A stretch of 64,000 bases of DNA from Rattus norvegicus (GCF_036323735.1 NC_086036.1:18890064-18954063), one strand, 5' to 3'. Positions 10,205 through 24,091 are shown, numbered from the stretch's first letter. Made by a program: numbers and translations. The notes: generated from the letters alone by a model not told the origin.

Positions 10205-11840
10205 ATGGGCAATTACCTAATATCCACCCATCTCTATGTATATTCTTAGGGAGATGCATGCAATTTTCCTAATATACTTAACAGACCCTTACTATGAAGA
10301 ATGATGTTTGCAAAAGGATTTGCAGTTGTGAAGTGATATGCAAATACAAGACAGATCATACCTCTTTCTCATTAACACTGTAAAATCTCTCTTGCAGGTA
10401 CAAAATATCCAAAGGAAAGAAACTATTTTTCATATAAATAAATGAAAATATGAAAAAGAATGGTTTGAATAAATCTGGCCGGCTAGAGATTTGGTCTTAT
10501 TTTGAAATGAGGTCAGCTTGGTTAGGTTTTGAATTTCAATAGAGAAATTTTGCATGGCTTTCTAAGTCATACAAAGAGATTTTAAATATTGGGAAGAAGA
10601 AAGCCCCTTACAGATAACAGCAGGAGTCATACTGGCAGAGTCGAAGTAAGTAAATAACAAATTCAAAATGCAGGGAACAGACATATATTTTCTTCCATGA
10701 TCTTCAAAGAACAGGAGAACACAGGACCCTGAGGTACAACCTAAGAAAAGTCAACTGAGCCTCAACTCCAGAAAGAGTAGAGCATTCTTATGAAATGAAC
10801 AGCATCAGAGACAAGAACTGAGGTGTTTGAGAGAGTAGGATGCAGTACTCAAGATACTTCCAAAACACCTGATCTTGCACTTGCTGTAGATGGTGTTATT
10901 ATCAAGTTTTTTTAATGTTGACCATCTTTTGGCATACAGACGACTCAAGGGAAAATGAAAGAAATGACAGAAGATTGAAGATCAGAGAAAATTTGCTCTG
11001 ACAGAAGATTTAATTAAAGGTTACATGTGCCTCGATCTCCAAACAAGCCTTCCTCCTCAAGAGGCTGCATGTGGGTTGGGGTACAGTCCTCAAAAGTTTA
11101 TATGTGGAGATACTAGCATTCAGTTTTGCAGCGAGGGATGAGTCATGTCTTTCAAGATCTAGGACAGAGTGCAAAGTTTTTAATGGAACTTTTTTTTTTT
11201 TTTGCTTTCCTGGAGAGAAAGGTCTCAAGAAGCATAGATGCTGAAATTTTAGCTTAGGACCCTACGAATAGCTCCCTGCCACGTGTCTCTTGTTCCTGGT
11301 CATCATTTTAGCATGATTCTCCTTGTTTTTCACCAGATGTGATTGAATTAGAGTCAGAAGATATAGCAAGAAGCTGGCCAGAACAAACTTCACTGAATAA
11401 ATCTGTCCCAGATGTCTTGATATGTTAATATTAAATGAAGTGATAATAGTTTCTTTGTGAATAAAATGAAATATATGTGCCACATTGTATTATTGATATC
11501 ACTACAATTAAACATACAATAATGAAGACCAAAATAGCGAATTGATTATCACCGTATGGCCATAAGTTTATTAAATATTCAAATTTTAGACAAAAGAAGC
11601 TTTTTAATAAAGATCTTATCAGGAAATGGGTCTAAATAAACACACTGACAGTGATTTCAAATTTTATAATCATGATCTGCCTCTGAAAGTAGTGGTACTT
11701 TAAGGTCTCTGTTGGAGTCATGTGATCTCTTCTAAATTTTTTATTATGTGTTTACTCTGTTTTACAAGATATTTATCATATAATTTATTCTTATGGAAAA
11801 ATGTACAGATGTATGTTTTTTTGTTTTCCAGAAAATATTT
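10205..11840. other. Unique non-coding DNA
   Basis: No exon or recognised repeat. A 14-T run lies at 11190-11203. Confidence 0.5.
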
Positions 11841-12200
11841 ATTATTTAATTATTTCTTATTTGTATGTCTCTGGGAGAGAATATATGGGCATATGTTTGC
11901 ACACCTATGCGTGTGCACACACATGAACACAAAGGGCACGAGGTTTCTTATTCTATCACGCTAACTTTTCTTTTGAGTCAGAGTCTTTCTCTGAACCTAC
12001 ATTTCTCATTTTCCAAGACAAAAATCCCTGGGAAGTCTCATGTTTCCCTTCCACTATCCAACTCAGATTTGGGATTATAGACATGTACCAAATGCTTGTC
12101 TTGTTATGTGGGGACTGTGATCCTAACTCCAGTCCTCACAGGTCTTCCTGATTGAGGAGCAAGAACTCTTAAGTGCTAAGCCATCATAACGGTTCTCCAG
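11841..12200 (-). mobile_element. B4-type SINE, antisense
   Basis: Order typical of antisense B4: a TG/CA-rich left end with CACACCTATGCGTGTGC, then GAGTCAGAGTCTTTCTCTG, GGGATTATAGACATG (B1-like part), and the reverse complement of the tRNA-like head (CTTAAGTGCTAAGCCATC, GTTCTCCAG) at the right. Diverged. Confidence 0.75.
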
Positions 12201-12329
12201 ACAAGAGTGAAGTTCCAGGAGAAAAAGTCTTGTTACCTGACTGGATTTTCCCTCAAGAGGGTTAGATTGACAGTTTGTATCATAAGGCAATATAAAAAAC
12301 ATTATGAAAACAATTTTATAATTCAGATG

Positions 12330-13170
12330 ACATTACTATTACTGCTGCTGCTGATACTTCTGCTGCCACTGGAGTTGCCACTCCCACTCCCACTCCCACT
12401 AACACTACTACTACTACTATTACTACTACTACTACTACTACTACTACTACACACACACACACACACAGTACACACACAGCATACACACACATACCACATA
12501 AACACACACACACATTACACACACACCGTACACACACACCACATACATACACATATACACACACACACACACCACACACACCACACACGCACACCACATA
12601 CACACACACCACACATACACACAAACCACATACACACACACACCACATACACACACACCACACACACACACACCACATACACACACACCACACACACACA
12701 CCACACACACACCACACATACACACACACACCACATACACACACACCACATACACACACACCACATACACACACACCACACACACACACACCACACACAC
12801 ACCACATACACACACACCACACACACACACCACACACACACACCACACATACACACACACCACATACACACACACACCACATACACACGCACACCACACA
12901 CACACACACCACACACCACACACACACACACACCACACACCACACACACACACACACACACACCACACACCACATACACACACACCACACACACACCACA
13001 TACACACACACCACACACACACACCACACACACACACCACATACACACACACCACACACACACACACATACACACACACCACACACACACACACCACATA
13101 CACACACACACCACACACACACATACACACACACCACACATACATACACACACACACATACACACACACA
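12330..13170. repeat. ACT triplet tract and CA-rich minisatellite
   Basis: 12330-12450 is an ACT/CTG-type triplet array with a CCCACT interlude. 12451-13170 is CA repeat regularly interrupted by an extra C or a T (units like ACCACACACAC and ACATACAC), giving higher-order periodicity. Frames of 220-340 codons stay open on both strands because stop codons cannot arise in the unit. There is no gene here. Confidence 0.95.
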
Positions 13171-13435
13171 TTTTAGTTATAATCATCCACAGCTACTATT
13201 CTTACTTAGTCTATACTTTAAAACTCTGCCATTAATCTTAAAATGTGCTTATTTGGTTTTGAGTTTCAGATGAAAAAACTTTTTTTAAATTGTACCCTTT
13301 CCATCAAGCTTAGTTTCAAGAAACCTTATTGTGATAAGGTTCATATACATGAGTTTGGGTTCGTTTTTTGTTTTGTTTTGTTTTTCATGTTGGAATGCCC
13401 CGGTTTTGAGATTATGTTTTAATTTTAATTTTTTT
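13171..13435. other. Short unique segment
   Basis: Unique AT-rich sequence with a GTTTT-rich stretch. No feature identified. Confidence 0.5.
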
Positions 13436-15475
13436 CCTACCCTTTCCTCCTTCCAAGTCTTGAGAGTCCCACATGTCACTCTCATTTTCCTTCAAATTTA
13501 TGGCTTCTTTAATCAATAAATCTTACTATGTGCTTATATGTATTTTGTGTGCTTTACATAGACACATATCATACACATACACATATATTCATAATTGTAA
13601 TCTATTGAGTCATATAATGTTACTTATATGCATGATGTTTTCAGGGTTGATCTCTTGGCACAACTCGTATGCTTTTCAGTGGGGAAGACCACACCTCATA
13701 CTTCTAACTACTCAGTTGCCATAGTCCCGTGTGTGCTGTTTTCCCTTTTCTGTTTTGTTTTATTCTTGTCTTTCTGTTCTAGCTCATGTTTGGCAGTCAT
13801 ATTAGTAAAATTTTATAGGTATAGATTCTGATGTTATTGAGACACAAACTCAGAGGAAAGGCTCTGGTTCTTTATCTCTTACAATATATCTATGTCTTCT
13901 TCTGTAATGGTCCCCAAAACTTAGGTATAACAGTGTTTTGCAGCTATATCACCTGGCACTAAGTTCTACAAATCTGCATGTTGACTGCTGGTGTTTTTCT
14001 GTAGTGAGCTTCATCTGTGATGCTCTCCCTTCACACAAAAGAAGCAGTTCAGTTTTGTAACTTCCTTTTTTGGTATTGGAGGCTGATATTATTTATTTTC
14101 GTTTTCTTTTTGGTGTGCATTTTTATGATGGACAATGATACTTTTTCAAATATTTTGAGATTTTAATATAACTCTATCAGTTCCGGCATTTCTGGCATTT
14201 TTCACTTCATCATTGTCCCTTCAGATCCTCCAATGTACCATCCTTACACCTTTTTCTTTCAAGTTTATGGCCTCTTTCACTTTAATTGTTGAAAATGCAC
14301 ATAATGTAGTGTATGTGTATGTGTTCCTGAGCATGACAGATATATTCACATTCTTAAATATATAAATACAGTCAATCTGTTCAGTTTGTAAAACATTACT
14401 TGTGTGCATGTTTTCAAGGCAGACCATCTGATATTGGACAACTCTGTAATGTAGTACTCATCTCTGGGCAAGAGTGCTTCTCAAACTCTCAGAATTCCTT
14501 ACTTGTGTGTAAATAATTGTGTAGGGTTGAGGTCTCAGGACTTTCCTCCTTGTGCCTTAGTGTGCCTGTTATTGGTGTTCTTGTGCAGCTCACATTTAGG
14601 CAACCAGGTTTGTGACATTATGCACGAGGCTTCTAATATTTCTAGAAGATACTCTCATAGTAAACTTGCTGTTCCTCTAGCTTTTAGCTTCTCTTTGTTT
14701 TCTTTTCCACAATGATCTCTGAGTTTTAGGTGTGGGTATGTTTTGCAGATGTAACCATTGGAACTGAGTTTCACAACTCTGCCTTTTGAATGGTTATAGT
14801 TTTGTATAATGGTCTCTGTATATTACAAAGAGAAATTCCCATAATGATGAAAAAGTACTAGATTTATCTGTGTTTAAGGTAACAAATATTTAGAATGTAG
14901 GTATTGATTATGTTGATTTTATAATGTAGGGGTTTATAGATTCTTCTCCAGTTTCTATTCTTTCACTAGCATTGTGTATTTATCTAGATATCCAATACTA
15001 TGTATGGCTTTATTCTTGTTGAGTGAGCCTTTAGTCCAATTGAGAACAGTTGGTTCCTATCAACACATGTGTGCAAATACTATAGTCTTAGGGTTATTAT
15101 GCTGTTCTTTTCTTGTGGTTCATAGGGATTATAACTAGATAAGACTGTAGGTTCACTCATGGCACTGCCTGGTACCATAAATTCCTTAGGGAGCAAGAAT
15201 TCAGATGAGTTACAGCACAGTGTCCAGTGTTATGTGTCTGAGATCCACAGTTTCTTCCACAATAGGAATTTACCTTCTACCCCTGAGATATAACCAAGGA
15301 CAATATAAATAGGCTACCAAATGTTTGGAAAATCTTTTGGAGCACCCTGGCAAAAAATTCAAAAGAATTCATCTCATGCCTGAGTTTGGGTTTTTTGTTT
15401 AGCACTCTCTAGCTTTGGGTGGGACCATTGTCAACAAGATGGAAAGTTTCACTTAAACAATACATAATTATTTAT
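13436..15475. mobile_element. Old rodent medium-reiterated repeat (RMER1-like), partly duplicated
   Basis: Matches in outline a common non-coding rodent repeat I recall, with phrases such as TTGTTGAGTGAGCC, TTTAGTCCAATTGAGA, GTGGTTCATAGGGATTATAA and GATGGAAAGTTTCACTT. The first part (13436-about 14130) and second part (14215-15475) share a common left section, so two overlapping copies lie in the same direction. The family name is provisional. No coding capacity is visible. Confidence 0.55.
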
Positions 15476-15520
15476 ATACCAACTTCCATGCATTAAAGAT
15501 GTTTTTAGATAGATTGGTGG

Positions 15521-15909
15521 GCAGGCTAGCTTTAAGTCAACTTGACACAAGCTATACTAATCTGGGCAGAGAGAATGTCAACAGAGAAAATGACTACAGA
15601 AGATAAGACGTCAGGTTGTTTTCTTAACTATTGATCTGCATGGGTCCAGACCATAATGGATAGTGATATTCCTGGGAAAGTGGACCCTCTTGTATGACAA
15701 ATTGAGAGTGAGAAATCCATGAGTAGCAAGACAACAAAGAGCAACTCTCCAAGGCTTGTGATTCAACTCCTGCCTCCATCTGGCTAGAGTTCCTGCCTTG
15801 GCTTCCCACAGAGAAAGGTGATTCAGGATATGTAAGTCAAACCCTTTCCTCCTCAAGTTGCTATTGTTCATGATCTTTCAGCACAGCAATAGGAAACCTA
15901 AGTAAGACA
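15521..15909. mobile_element. Rodent non-autonomous repeat (URR1/hAT-like, provisional)
   Basis: Contains TTAAGTCAACTTGACACAAG at the left, and at the right CAGCAATAGGAAACCTAAG preceded by AACCCTTTCCTCCTCAAG. These are diagnostic of an abundant rodent repeat that I recall as a hAT-type non-autonomous DNA element. A partial relative is at 55690-55815. The class assignment needs a repeat library. Confidence 0.5.
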
Positions 15910-16759
15910 GTAGTTAATAATATTATTCCTTATGGCATTTTCAAATGTCCTTTTTCTTATATGTGACTATTATGAACCATTTTACTGTAAGTCATTTTTA
16001 CTTCCATAGAAGAAATTATGTGGATGAAGATGTGCGGTGAATATAGGAAGGAAAAAACAGAAAGGAAACATGGAGAAGTCAAGATTGTTTGCTTCTGGAA
16101 AGGTAGTGATTAGACTGAGTCCTGGTACTGTCAGATATGGAGGAAGAACATCTCAAAGAGAAATGGGACAAGGAAAGTACGTACCCAATTTATTTTCACA
16201 AAGATCAAGCTGTTCTGGTGGAAAAAAATGGGATAGAAGCTGTGAGTTGTTGGTGTTGCTTGAGTGAGGGTATTCCACCTGATCTTCAGCTATCTCTGAG
16301 AGGAAAATTAACCCTAGTTTGGATTTTGAAGGGTTACTTTGTCTGATATATGGAATGTAGATTGTAGGAGGCAAATAAAGCCTCACAGAGAGCCATTAGC
16401 TAATGCATCTAGACAATGTATTATGAAACACTGGTCCTGTGGAAGATTGAAGACACAGAAAGATGACATGCTGAATGTATTTCAAATGGAATTTAAATGC
16501 ATGGTTTGATGTGGTTTGTTCAGGGATCTTTCCTGCCATACTTTTAAAGTAAGAATCAGGATCACAGGGTAAACATCTTCCTTTGAGACTCCTCTGAAGG
16601 AAGTGGTAGGAGATAATGTCTCCTTATTCACAGAAATATTATTTTGTAGTAAAATATAATGATACCTCTTCAGACACATTTGTACCCAAGACAGGGATCT
16701 ACTTTCTTGTTCGTGATGAAAGTTCACTCAAACTACCACTAACTGAGTTGGCTAATATT
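15910..16759. other. Unique non-coding DNA
   Basis: No recognisable repeat or exon. Short open frames overlap on both strands near 16040-16390 but lack domain features. Confidence 0.5.
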
Positions 16760-16972
16760 TTAAGATTTTATTGATTTATGTTATTCATGTATGTATATAT
16801 ATATATATGACATATGTATTTATGTGCTTGAAGAAGCCAAAATATGTTGGGTCCTCTAGCAGTGAAGTTATAGGTGGGTATTATTCAGCCAAAGTGGGTG
16901 TTGGATATTGCACTCCTGACCTCTTGAAGAATAGCAATTACTCTTACCCAGAGAGCTATCCTTGAGGTCCCA
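16760..16972 (-). mobile_element. B3-type SINE, antisense
   Basis: Antisense B3 pattern: TTAAGATTTTATTGATTTATG with TG/TA-rich tail at left, then GAAGAAGCCAAAATATGTTGG, GTGGGTGTTGGATATTG, CTTGAAGAATAGCAATTACT and GAGAGCTATCCTTGAGGTCC, the degraded reverse complement of the tRNA-like head. Confidence 0.8.
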
Positions 16973-17591
16973 ATCGAAAAACTATGATTGAAGATTGGGG
17001 AAGGGGTGGAAATGAAGATTTGATGCCTCTTGTAAGCATCTATCTCACCTGTTGTCTGTTTTCTTTTATCAAAATAAAAACAGTTCAGAGAGGTTTTCAT
17101 GTATGTGGATGACATTTATAGCACACAGTTACTTCACTCTGTTTTTGGCAACTTCTGTTGATAACTCTATGCAAGTTTAAAGACTTCTATCTTGATTTCA
17201 TATTAAATAGGTTTTACATATATAACATTAAGTCTTTAAAATGTATATATTGTCTTCAAGAAAAACAGAGCAATTAATTTCATTAGAATCTGATTTACAT
17301 GTCTTAATACAAACATAAGTAGTGTATTAATCACTACTTATCAAGGTGACGTAAAAATAAAACAAACCAAGCAAACAAGACACAGAGTATTCAAGCTTCC
17401 AAAGTGTTCAGTCTTCAGAGCCCACCAACTTTAATCTGCCAGTCATTATCAAAAGATGTTGCTAAGATGCGTCAGCATTCACTTGTGTCAGTGTGTACAT
17501 CATGGTATTTCTTGTCACACTCATCCCATATCTTCAAGTATAACTGCAGTCTGCTTGTAGTTTGTATGTCCTGCTAGTCCACTCTTTCTGT
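16973..17591. other. Unique non-coding DNA
   Basis: No recognisable repeat, exon or RNA gene. Confidence 0.5.
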
Positions 17592-18466
17592 CTTTTTTAT
17601 TTTATTGGATATGTTTTAATTTACATTTCAAGTGTTATCCTTTTCTGGTTTCCCATCCATAAATGCCCTATCCCGTCCCCTCCCCCTTCTTCTATGAGCG
17701 TGATCCCCCACCCAACCACCCACTCCTAATTGCCTCCCCGCCCTGACATTCCACTACTCTGGGCTGTCCAGCCTTAGCAGGACCAAAGGCTTCCCCTCCC
17801 ATTGGTGTCCAAAAAGGCCATCCTCTGCTACAAGGGTCTGTCCAGTGTCCTCTTTACGTCGTGGCTTAATCCCTGGGAGCTTTGGCTGGTTGGTATTGTT
17901 GTTTTTATGGGGTTACAAGCCCGTTCACCTCCTTCAATCCTTTCTCTAACTCTTGCAATGAGGACCCCATTCTCAGTTCAATGTTTGGCTGCCACCATTC
18001 ACCTCTGTATTTGTCAGGCTCTGGCAGAGCATCTCAGGGGACAGCTATGTCAGGCTCCTGCCAGCATGCACTTCTTGGTATCTGCAATATTGACTGGGTT
18101 TGGTGGCTGTATATATATGGGCTGGATCTCCAGGTGGGCCAGGTTCTGAAGGGCCATTCTTTTAATCTCTGCTCCAAACTTTGTCTCCTATCTCCTCCTA
18201 TGAATATTTTCATTCTCCCTTCTAAGAAGGACTGAAGCATCCACACTTTGGTCGTCCTTCTTCTTGAGCTTTATGTGGTCTATGGATTGTATCTTGGGTA
18301 ATTCGAGCTTTTGGGCCAATATCTACTTATCAGTGAGTACATACCATGTGTGTTCTTTTGTGACTGGGTTACCTTACTCAGGATGATATTTTTTTAGTTC
18401 CATCCATTTGCCTATGAATTTCATGAAGTCATTGTTTTTAATAGTTGTGTAGTACTCCATTGTGAT
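17592..18466 (-). mobile_element. 5'-truncated L1 3' end, antisense
   Basis: Reverse complement of an L1 3' end: TTTACATTTCAAGTGTTATCC at the left (end of the 3'UTR), C-rich complement of the G-rich tract around 17675-17750, and at the right the complement of the last ORF2 codons (GTAGTACTCCATTGTG). It is about 870 bp and moderately diverged. I could not identify a clear TSD. Confidence 0.9.
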
Positions 18467-21400
18467 GCTTGGACTATTTCCTGTATTTCAGCTCAGATGG
18501 TTCTGGCATTCCAAACATTGTTGTAAATGCAACTTGGCTGTAGACATTCACAAATTTTTACATCAATAAGTTTCACCCATTAGTTTGTCAGGTTACAGAA
18601 TAAAAATTTATCCAACTTTACCAGATGATATCAACAGTTTCCTCAAAAATCTTTACCAACTTATGCATCTGTTTGTGCTGCAAAGAGTTGCGGTAAATGC
18701 TTGTTAATATTTTAAATACCATTTACTTTTAATTTTGTTCATACATGTATGTGTAACTGTGGTCTTGGATGACAAAACAGGGCACTGGATTTCAGTGAGC
18801 TAGAGTTATAAGTAGTTATGATCTATCAATTTGTGTCCTGAAAAAGGAAGTTGATTCTTTTGGGAGATTAGCAAGTACTTTTAAACACCAAGCTATCTCT
18901 CTATAGCACATTTTAATAAAATTTATATTACTATATTCTTAAAATTATAGATGATATATGATCATGCATGACTGTCTCATTTTGACTGAACTCTCAATTC
19001 CGTTAATGAGATTTTATTTTTATTCTCATAGCTTGTTTGTGAATTATCGATTTTAATTTCACTTTTATTTTTAACTGTTAGTGTTGTTGATTTTATGATT
19101 TGTAAGGAATGGTTTGGATTCTTATGTAATCTAAAATTGTGATTTCTATCAATCATATGTTCTATATAGTGGCTTGTCTGTTGTATCTTAATGATGTTTG
19201 CTCAAATGTATACATCTTTTCTTTTAGCATGGCACTTTGTGAATTTCTTTAAGAATACAGATAATATTGTTTCTTCAAGTGTTTGGTAGAGCTCAATTTT
19301 AAAACCATATGTGTTTCCACTTAGTGAATTTTAACTCCAGATTAAACAATTAAAATGATTATTATGACCAAAAAAAGTTAGTTATTTATGTCCTTGTCTC
19401 CTTTTCCTAAAATTTACAATATATAAGCATATTTAAAGTAACTTTGTATGCTTTATACAGTGGAAAATTGTAGTATTTCTTGAATTTACTCTATTTGCAG
19501 TATTTCCTATTTCTTAGGGTGTTGATCCCCTTCACCAAGTGTTCAAGGTTCTATTGTCTGTACTCACCCCAAAACACACAGGACTCTTTCTCTATCTTAA
19601 GAGACAGTAGTGAGTATCACTCTACCTTCTAACTCCCAGAAGTTTTAAAACCTTAAAGAGAAACTTGAAACATCAGGCTGCCTTAGCCAAACATCAACCT
19701 TCCCAACTCTGGACTGATATTTCAACATTTTCTTATTATCAACCCACACATTCAAACACACTAAAATAAAATACTGGCAAGTATTCTATTTGTCCTTTTG
19801 GAACCATAATTGCTAAAAATGAATAAATAATTATAAACCTGCTTCATTCCAAAATGTGTTTACTTTCTATCCTGTCACAGTCACCCCCTACTAAGATCAG
19901 ATCACAACATGACTAATATTCTAGCACATATTTTTCTCATCATGTTATGTTTATTTTCATTGTCTCCCTGCATAGATCATAAGGTTCATTGTATTATATT
20001 TTTAGACATTCTCAGTCTTTCCTCTTTCTCAACATGTACACAGTCCAGAACTGAGTATGTGATCACCAATAAAAATGATTAAACAAACCTGAGTGAAAGT
20101 TACTGCACAGGTGAACGTATATCAAGTTATTTCTGGGTACTTTAGCAGGCAAACAAGAACTTAAAAACCATTTTGAAGAATCCCTCCAAACTGGAAATTT
20201 TAAAATGCCTTACATCCTATATCTGCAAGCTAATCCTCAAACCATCATTTCCCCAAAATGAGCACAGCATGCAGGTGGGAGAGAAAGCCCCACTTGTATA
20301 TTGGGGTGTCATATGAATATTGTCAGAAAAGAACAGCCTAGCATGTCTTTCCTTAAACATGCAGCACTGTCTTGTTTCTCTCACATTTCATCTTTCCTCA
20401 GAAGAATTTCAAGTCACAGCGTCTGGTTCTGAGATTGCTCAAACCATCATTCCTCATTAAAACCTTGAAGTAAATAATCAAGACATGAAGAAATGTGAAG
20501 GGTAGTTCATAACAATCCAGCCTTCATTTCACAGCTTTGCCATTTCCTCTCCCTTGATATCACCCCTCTCCCTTGATTTCTTTTGGCCTATTTAATACCA
20601 TTATTTCTTGGGTACATTTACACCATACTCAGTGTAAATGGCATAATTAGTAGTGGAAAATATTTTTGTTGTCTGTTTGCATTCATTTATGTGTAAAGGA
20701 TCACATAAAGTTCTGCTACATTAAAATTTAATTCGAAAGAAAACGAGTCTTGTTCATTTCTCAATGCAATGCCTGCGTCTGCTCAGCTTGTATGATTGAT
20801 AAAATATTATCAGTCCCTGTTTTTCCATTTGTTTTCCAGACATTTGTGTAAACAAGTTACGAGAAGGAAGTGTTCCTTGTTAGGCATGTGTTCAGAGAGG
20901 TATTGTAGAAACATATTTTATTCCAGCCACCCTGTCACTGTGTGGACAGGACACAATTCATTATTTAGCAGTTAATTTGTTAATCGATTGACCAATTGGT
21001 TCAAAGATTTTTTTCACTATCAGATTACTAAAAGGGGGAGAGGATAAAAAGCAAGAAAGAAAACAATAACAATAAATGTCTTCTCTGTAGGGTAAATTTA
21101 AAGAAAATTGCATCCGAATCGAAAATGCAGTACTGTTTACAGATCTAGATTAAATCTGACACAGATTGGCAAACAATGAAAAAGGTTCCTTTGCTTGGAG
21201 CATAAACATTTGAATCTCACCAGCTTTGTGTTAAATCTAAGGAAGTAAATAAACAAAAATGACCTTCTCGGTATGGTGTGAAGGCCCAGGAGAGAGAGGA
21301 AGGCAACCTCAGTTTTGCTTAAATTTGTCCCAATTTCTCTGCAAGGTCAAAGGAAGGAAGGGAATATTTCCACTTTTATACAAGAATTGACACATAGCCC

Positions 21401-22239
21401 CCATCTGTTCTTTCTCCCAATCTGCAGCTCAATGTATAAACATGGAGATAATTACACTCTTTATAAAGGGTATCCATAGCATATAAGGAGGGAAAATTTT
21501 ATAATTAAAACAATACTTAGGATTTTCAAATGTGTGTACAAAGTGAAAAGTAAACTAACTCTAATTGATATTAATGAACATTTCAATTGAGAAATGTGAG
21601 TCAAGATATAAGATGAGCTTGAAAAAACTTTTTGTTTCTTCCTTCCATTTCTTTTCTATCATCTCATTGACGCATGTCTTTTGCATGTTATCACTTTTTT
21701 TTTGTCACTCATGAGGTATGAGTGAAAATATGACAATCTGTTATCTTTGGCTCAAGGAGAGATCACTGTAAACAAGATATTTAGAATGTCCACCTCACAA
21801 AGAGCAAGAAAGCAATTAGTGGACCTAGAAAGATACCGTTCCATCAGATGGCAGGGTTGGTCTGGATCCTGGCCTTTCTGCTATCTGTTCTCCCATTTCC
21901 TCTATGAAGACAAGGCAGAGTCCTCTGAAATCTACTCCCTTGTCCAGACTTGTCCACAAGCCATCTACATGCATGCTCTGTGGAAAGTATTTGTGAATGG
22001 AACAGTTTATCACTTGCCCAGTCTACTAAGTCAAAAAACCCTCAAAAAGAAGAGCAACTTCTTAGCTTCTGCTGAATAAATGCATGTACTCTGTTTACCT
22101 CCTGCATTAATTATTTCCTTCAAGTCCAAATGCTCCAACATAAGAAATAACCGTCAACTGCAGAAGCGAGGAAGAACACTTGAACCCTAACTGTGGGAAA
22201 ATGGAGGGAATTGACTTAAAAAGTATGAATGGCATGGGG
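18467..22239. other. Long unique non-coding stretch (3.8 kb)
   Basis: Repeat-poor, AT-rich DNA without recognisable exons. The part at 20900-21270 has features compatible with a conserved non-coding element (see findings). A 110-codon plus-strand frame at 21747-22079 has no recognisable domain and no supporting splice context. Confidence 0.5.
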
Positions 22240-22558
22240 ATATGAGCGGCAAGCTGTGTGTGGTATGTATGTGTTGTGGGGTATATATGTGTGTGTTTGG
22301 GTGTGTATGTATGGGTGCATTTGCTGAGTATGAGTATAGTGTGTGTATGGTGTTTGCGTGTGGTGTGTATGTGTGTGTATATGTTTTAGTAAGTATGTGT
22401 ATTGTATCTATTGTATGTGTGGATTGTGTGTGAGTGTTCTATGTGAATGTGAGCAGTGTTTATGAGTTTTTGGTGTGTGTACACAAATATATGGTTTGTG
22501 ATACATATTCGTGTGGTATGGATATATATGTATATATATGTATATATACATACACACA

Positions 22559-22599
<41 letters not shown>

Positions 22600-22600
22600 T
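22240..22600. repeat. TG-rich region with GT microsatellite
   Basis: Imperfect TG/TATG-rich sequence from 22240, a TA/TATG patch at 22525-22555, and a pure GT run at about 22565-22598. Confidence 0.85.
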
Positions 22601-24041
22601 TGTATCTGTTATGATCACATCTGAAGGTGAAGAAGGTCAGATGCACTGACTGGTCACTCTTTTGAGGTCTTCCTCTTTTGTGTTCTGCCTTATTTCTCTG
22701 AGTCATGACACCCATTTACTACCATCCGTACCTCCAAGGCCACAGAAAACTCATGCCATAACCATTGGCTTCAATTCACAGGATTGCTACAGTTCTAACT
22801 CAGGTGCTGATGCTGGCACAAGTGCCCATACCCAACCATCCATCCATATAGCCTCTAGTCATGTCAGTAGAACTCATGAAAGTCGATGGTTTTGTCTTAG
22901 ACATTACTTATTCCAATTCTCAAATGCTTTCTTTAAAACTGAATTTTTTAGTCTTCCCTACTGTCTTTCAGGGAACACATCCCCCATTCAGCAGTGACTT
23001 CATATGGACTCCGTTTCCTCTTATGTTTAGGTGTTCATCTTCTGGAAAACTGAGGGAAACTGCTACTTAATGGTGCTAGTGCCTTCTGTCCTTCCTCTTC
23101 CCTCACAGGCATGTCTATTAACATTGCCACTGTGCTGTGGTTAATTATTACTGTCTTGAGATGTCAGAAGCTCTCTGCACATCTGACATATATCAAACCG
23201 TAAGAGTTCCTTATGGCTAGATTATCAATCATTCATCTTTCTAGCCCAACCACTCTGAATTCCCATGATATAGTAGAGTCAAATGGGTGCCAAGTATGAT
23301 GGATTGTGAATGACCTGATGAATTCTTTTAAGACAGTACAAACTACACATTTTCACTAATGAACTGTGATAAGACACATCCCTATTTTAATCTTTCTCTT
23401 TGTTGGTAATAATCAAATCAGTGGACTTGTATTTCAGGATTATGCTAAAAATATGCTATACTCTTAAATTTAAAAGAAAAATGATGGAGCTTTAGAGTCA
23501 GAATTTCCTAGAGTATTTTTAATCACTGTTTTCTGAACCTAGCCCTAGAGACTGTGATTCAATTAGTAAAAATACAGCCACAAAATTTGCATTCCAGATG
23601 ACATAAGACATGCTGATGGTGATGACACCTGTCCTGGGATTAGCTATGAAAACCACTGCAAGTACAGAAGGGCTTTAAGACTAGGCATTTCTCCTAGTCA
23701 GAGCGTGGGAATTTTTTGCATCTTTCCCACTGCCTTGGGGTGGTACCATTGCTCTCTTACTTTTGTTAGGGCAAGCAGGGAAGAGATAAGTTGACAAGAT
23801 TATGAAGAAGTTTGTGAATATCCTGTATTTTATTAATATTGAGGTGCTTCTTTTGGGGTTCCATAAGGTATCTTTTTTTTTACTAAAGTAAGAATAGGAT
23901 CATTGCTTCTAGGTTGTCTGAAACCAAAGACTTTAGGTAAATGTAACTTGCAATTATTTTCTGAAATGTATATTATCCTTATAGACATTCATAAAGATTA
24001 CAGATATATCTAACTTGATAGATATAGGATGATAGGTAAAT
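22601..24041. other. Unique non-coding DNA
   Basis: No exon, RNA gene or clear repeat identified. Confidence 0.5.
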
Positions 24042-24048
24042 GATAGAT

Positions 24049-24091
<43 letters not shown>
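24042..24091. repeat. GATA microsatellite
   Basis: About 12 GATA units, the last 10 uninterrupted. Confidence 0.95.

Noticed and set aside
9783..10220. 145-codon Ser-Leu-Pro-rich frame
   Set aside because: It is a translation of the CT/GT microsatellite.
12207..13235. A 342-codon plus-strand frame and 220-283-codon minus-strand frames
   Set aside because: They translate CA/GT and ACT repeats into His-Thr, Cys-Val or poly-Leu runs. The repeat unit lacks stop codons, so openness carries no information.
21747..22079. 110-codon frame as a possible host exon
   Set aside because: No recognisable domain, no convincing splice signals at both edges, and its length is within chance for 64 kb.
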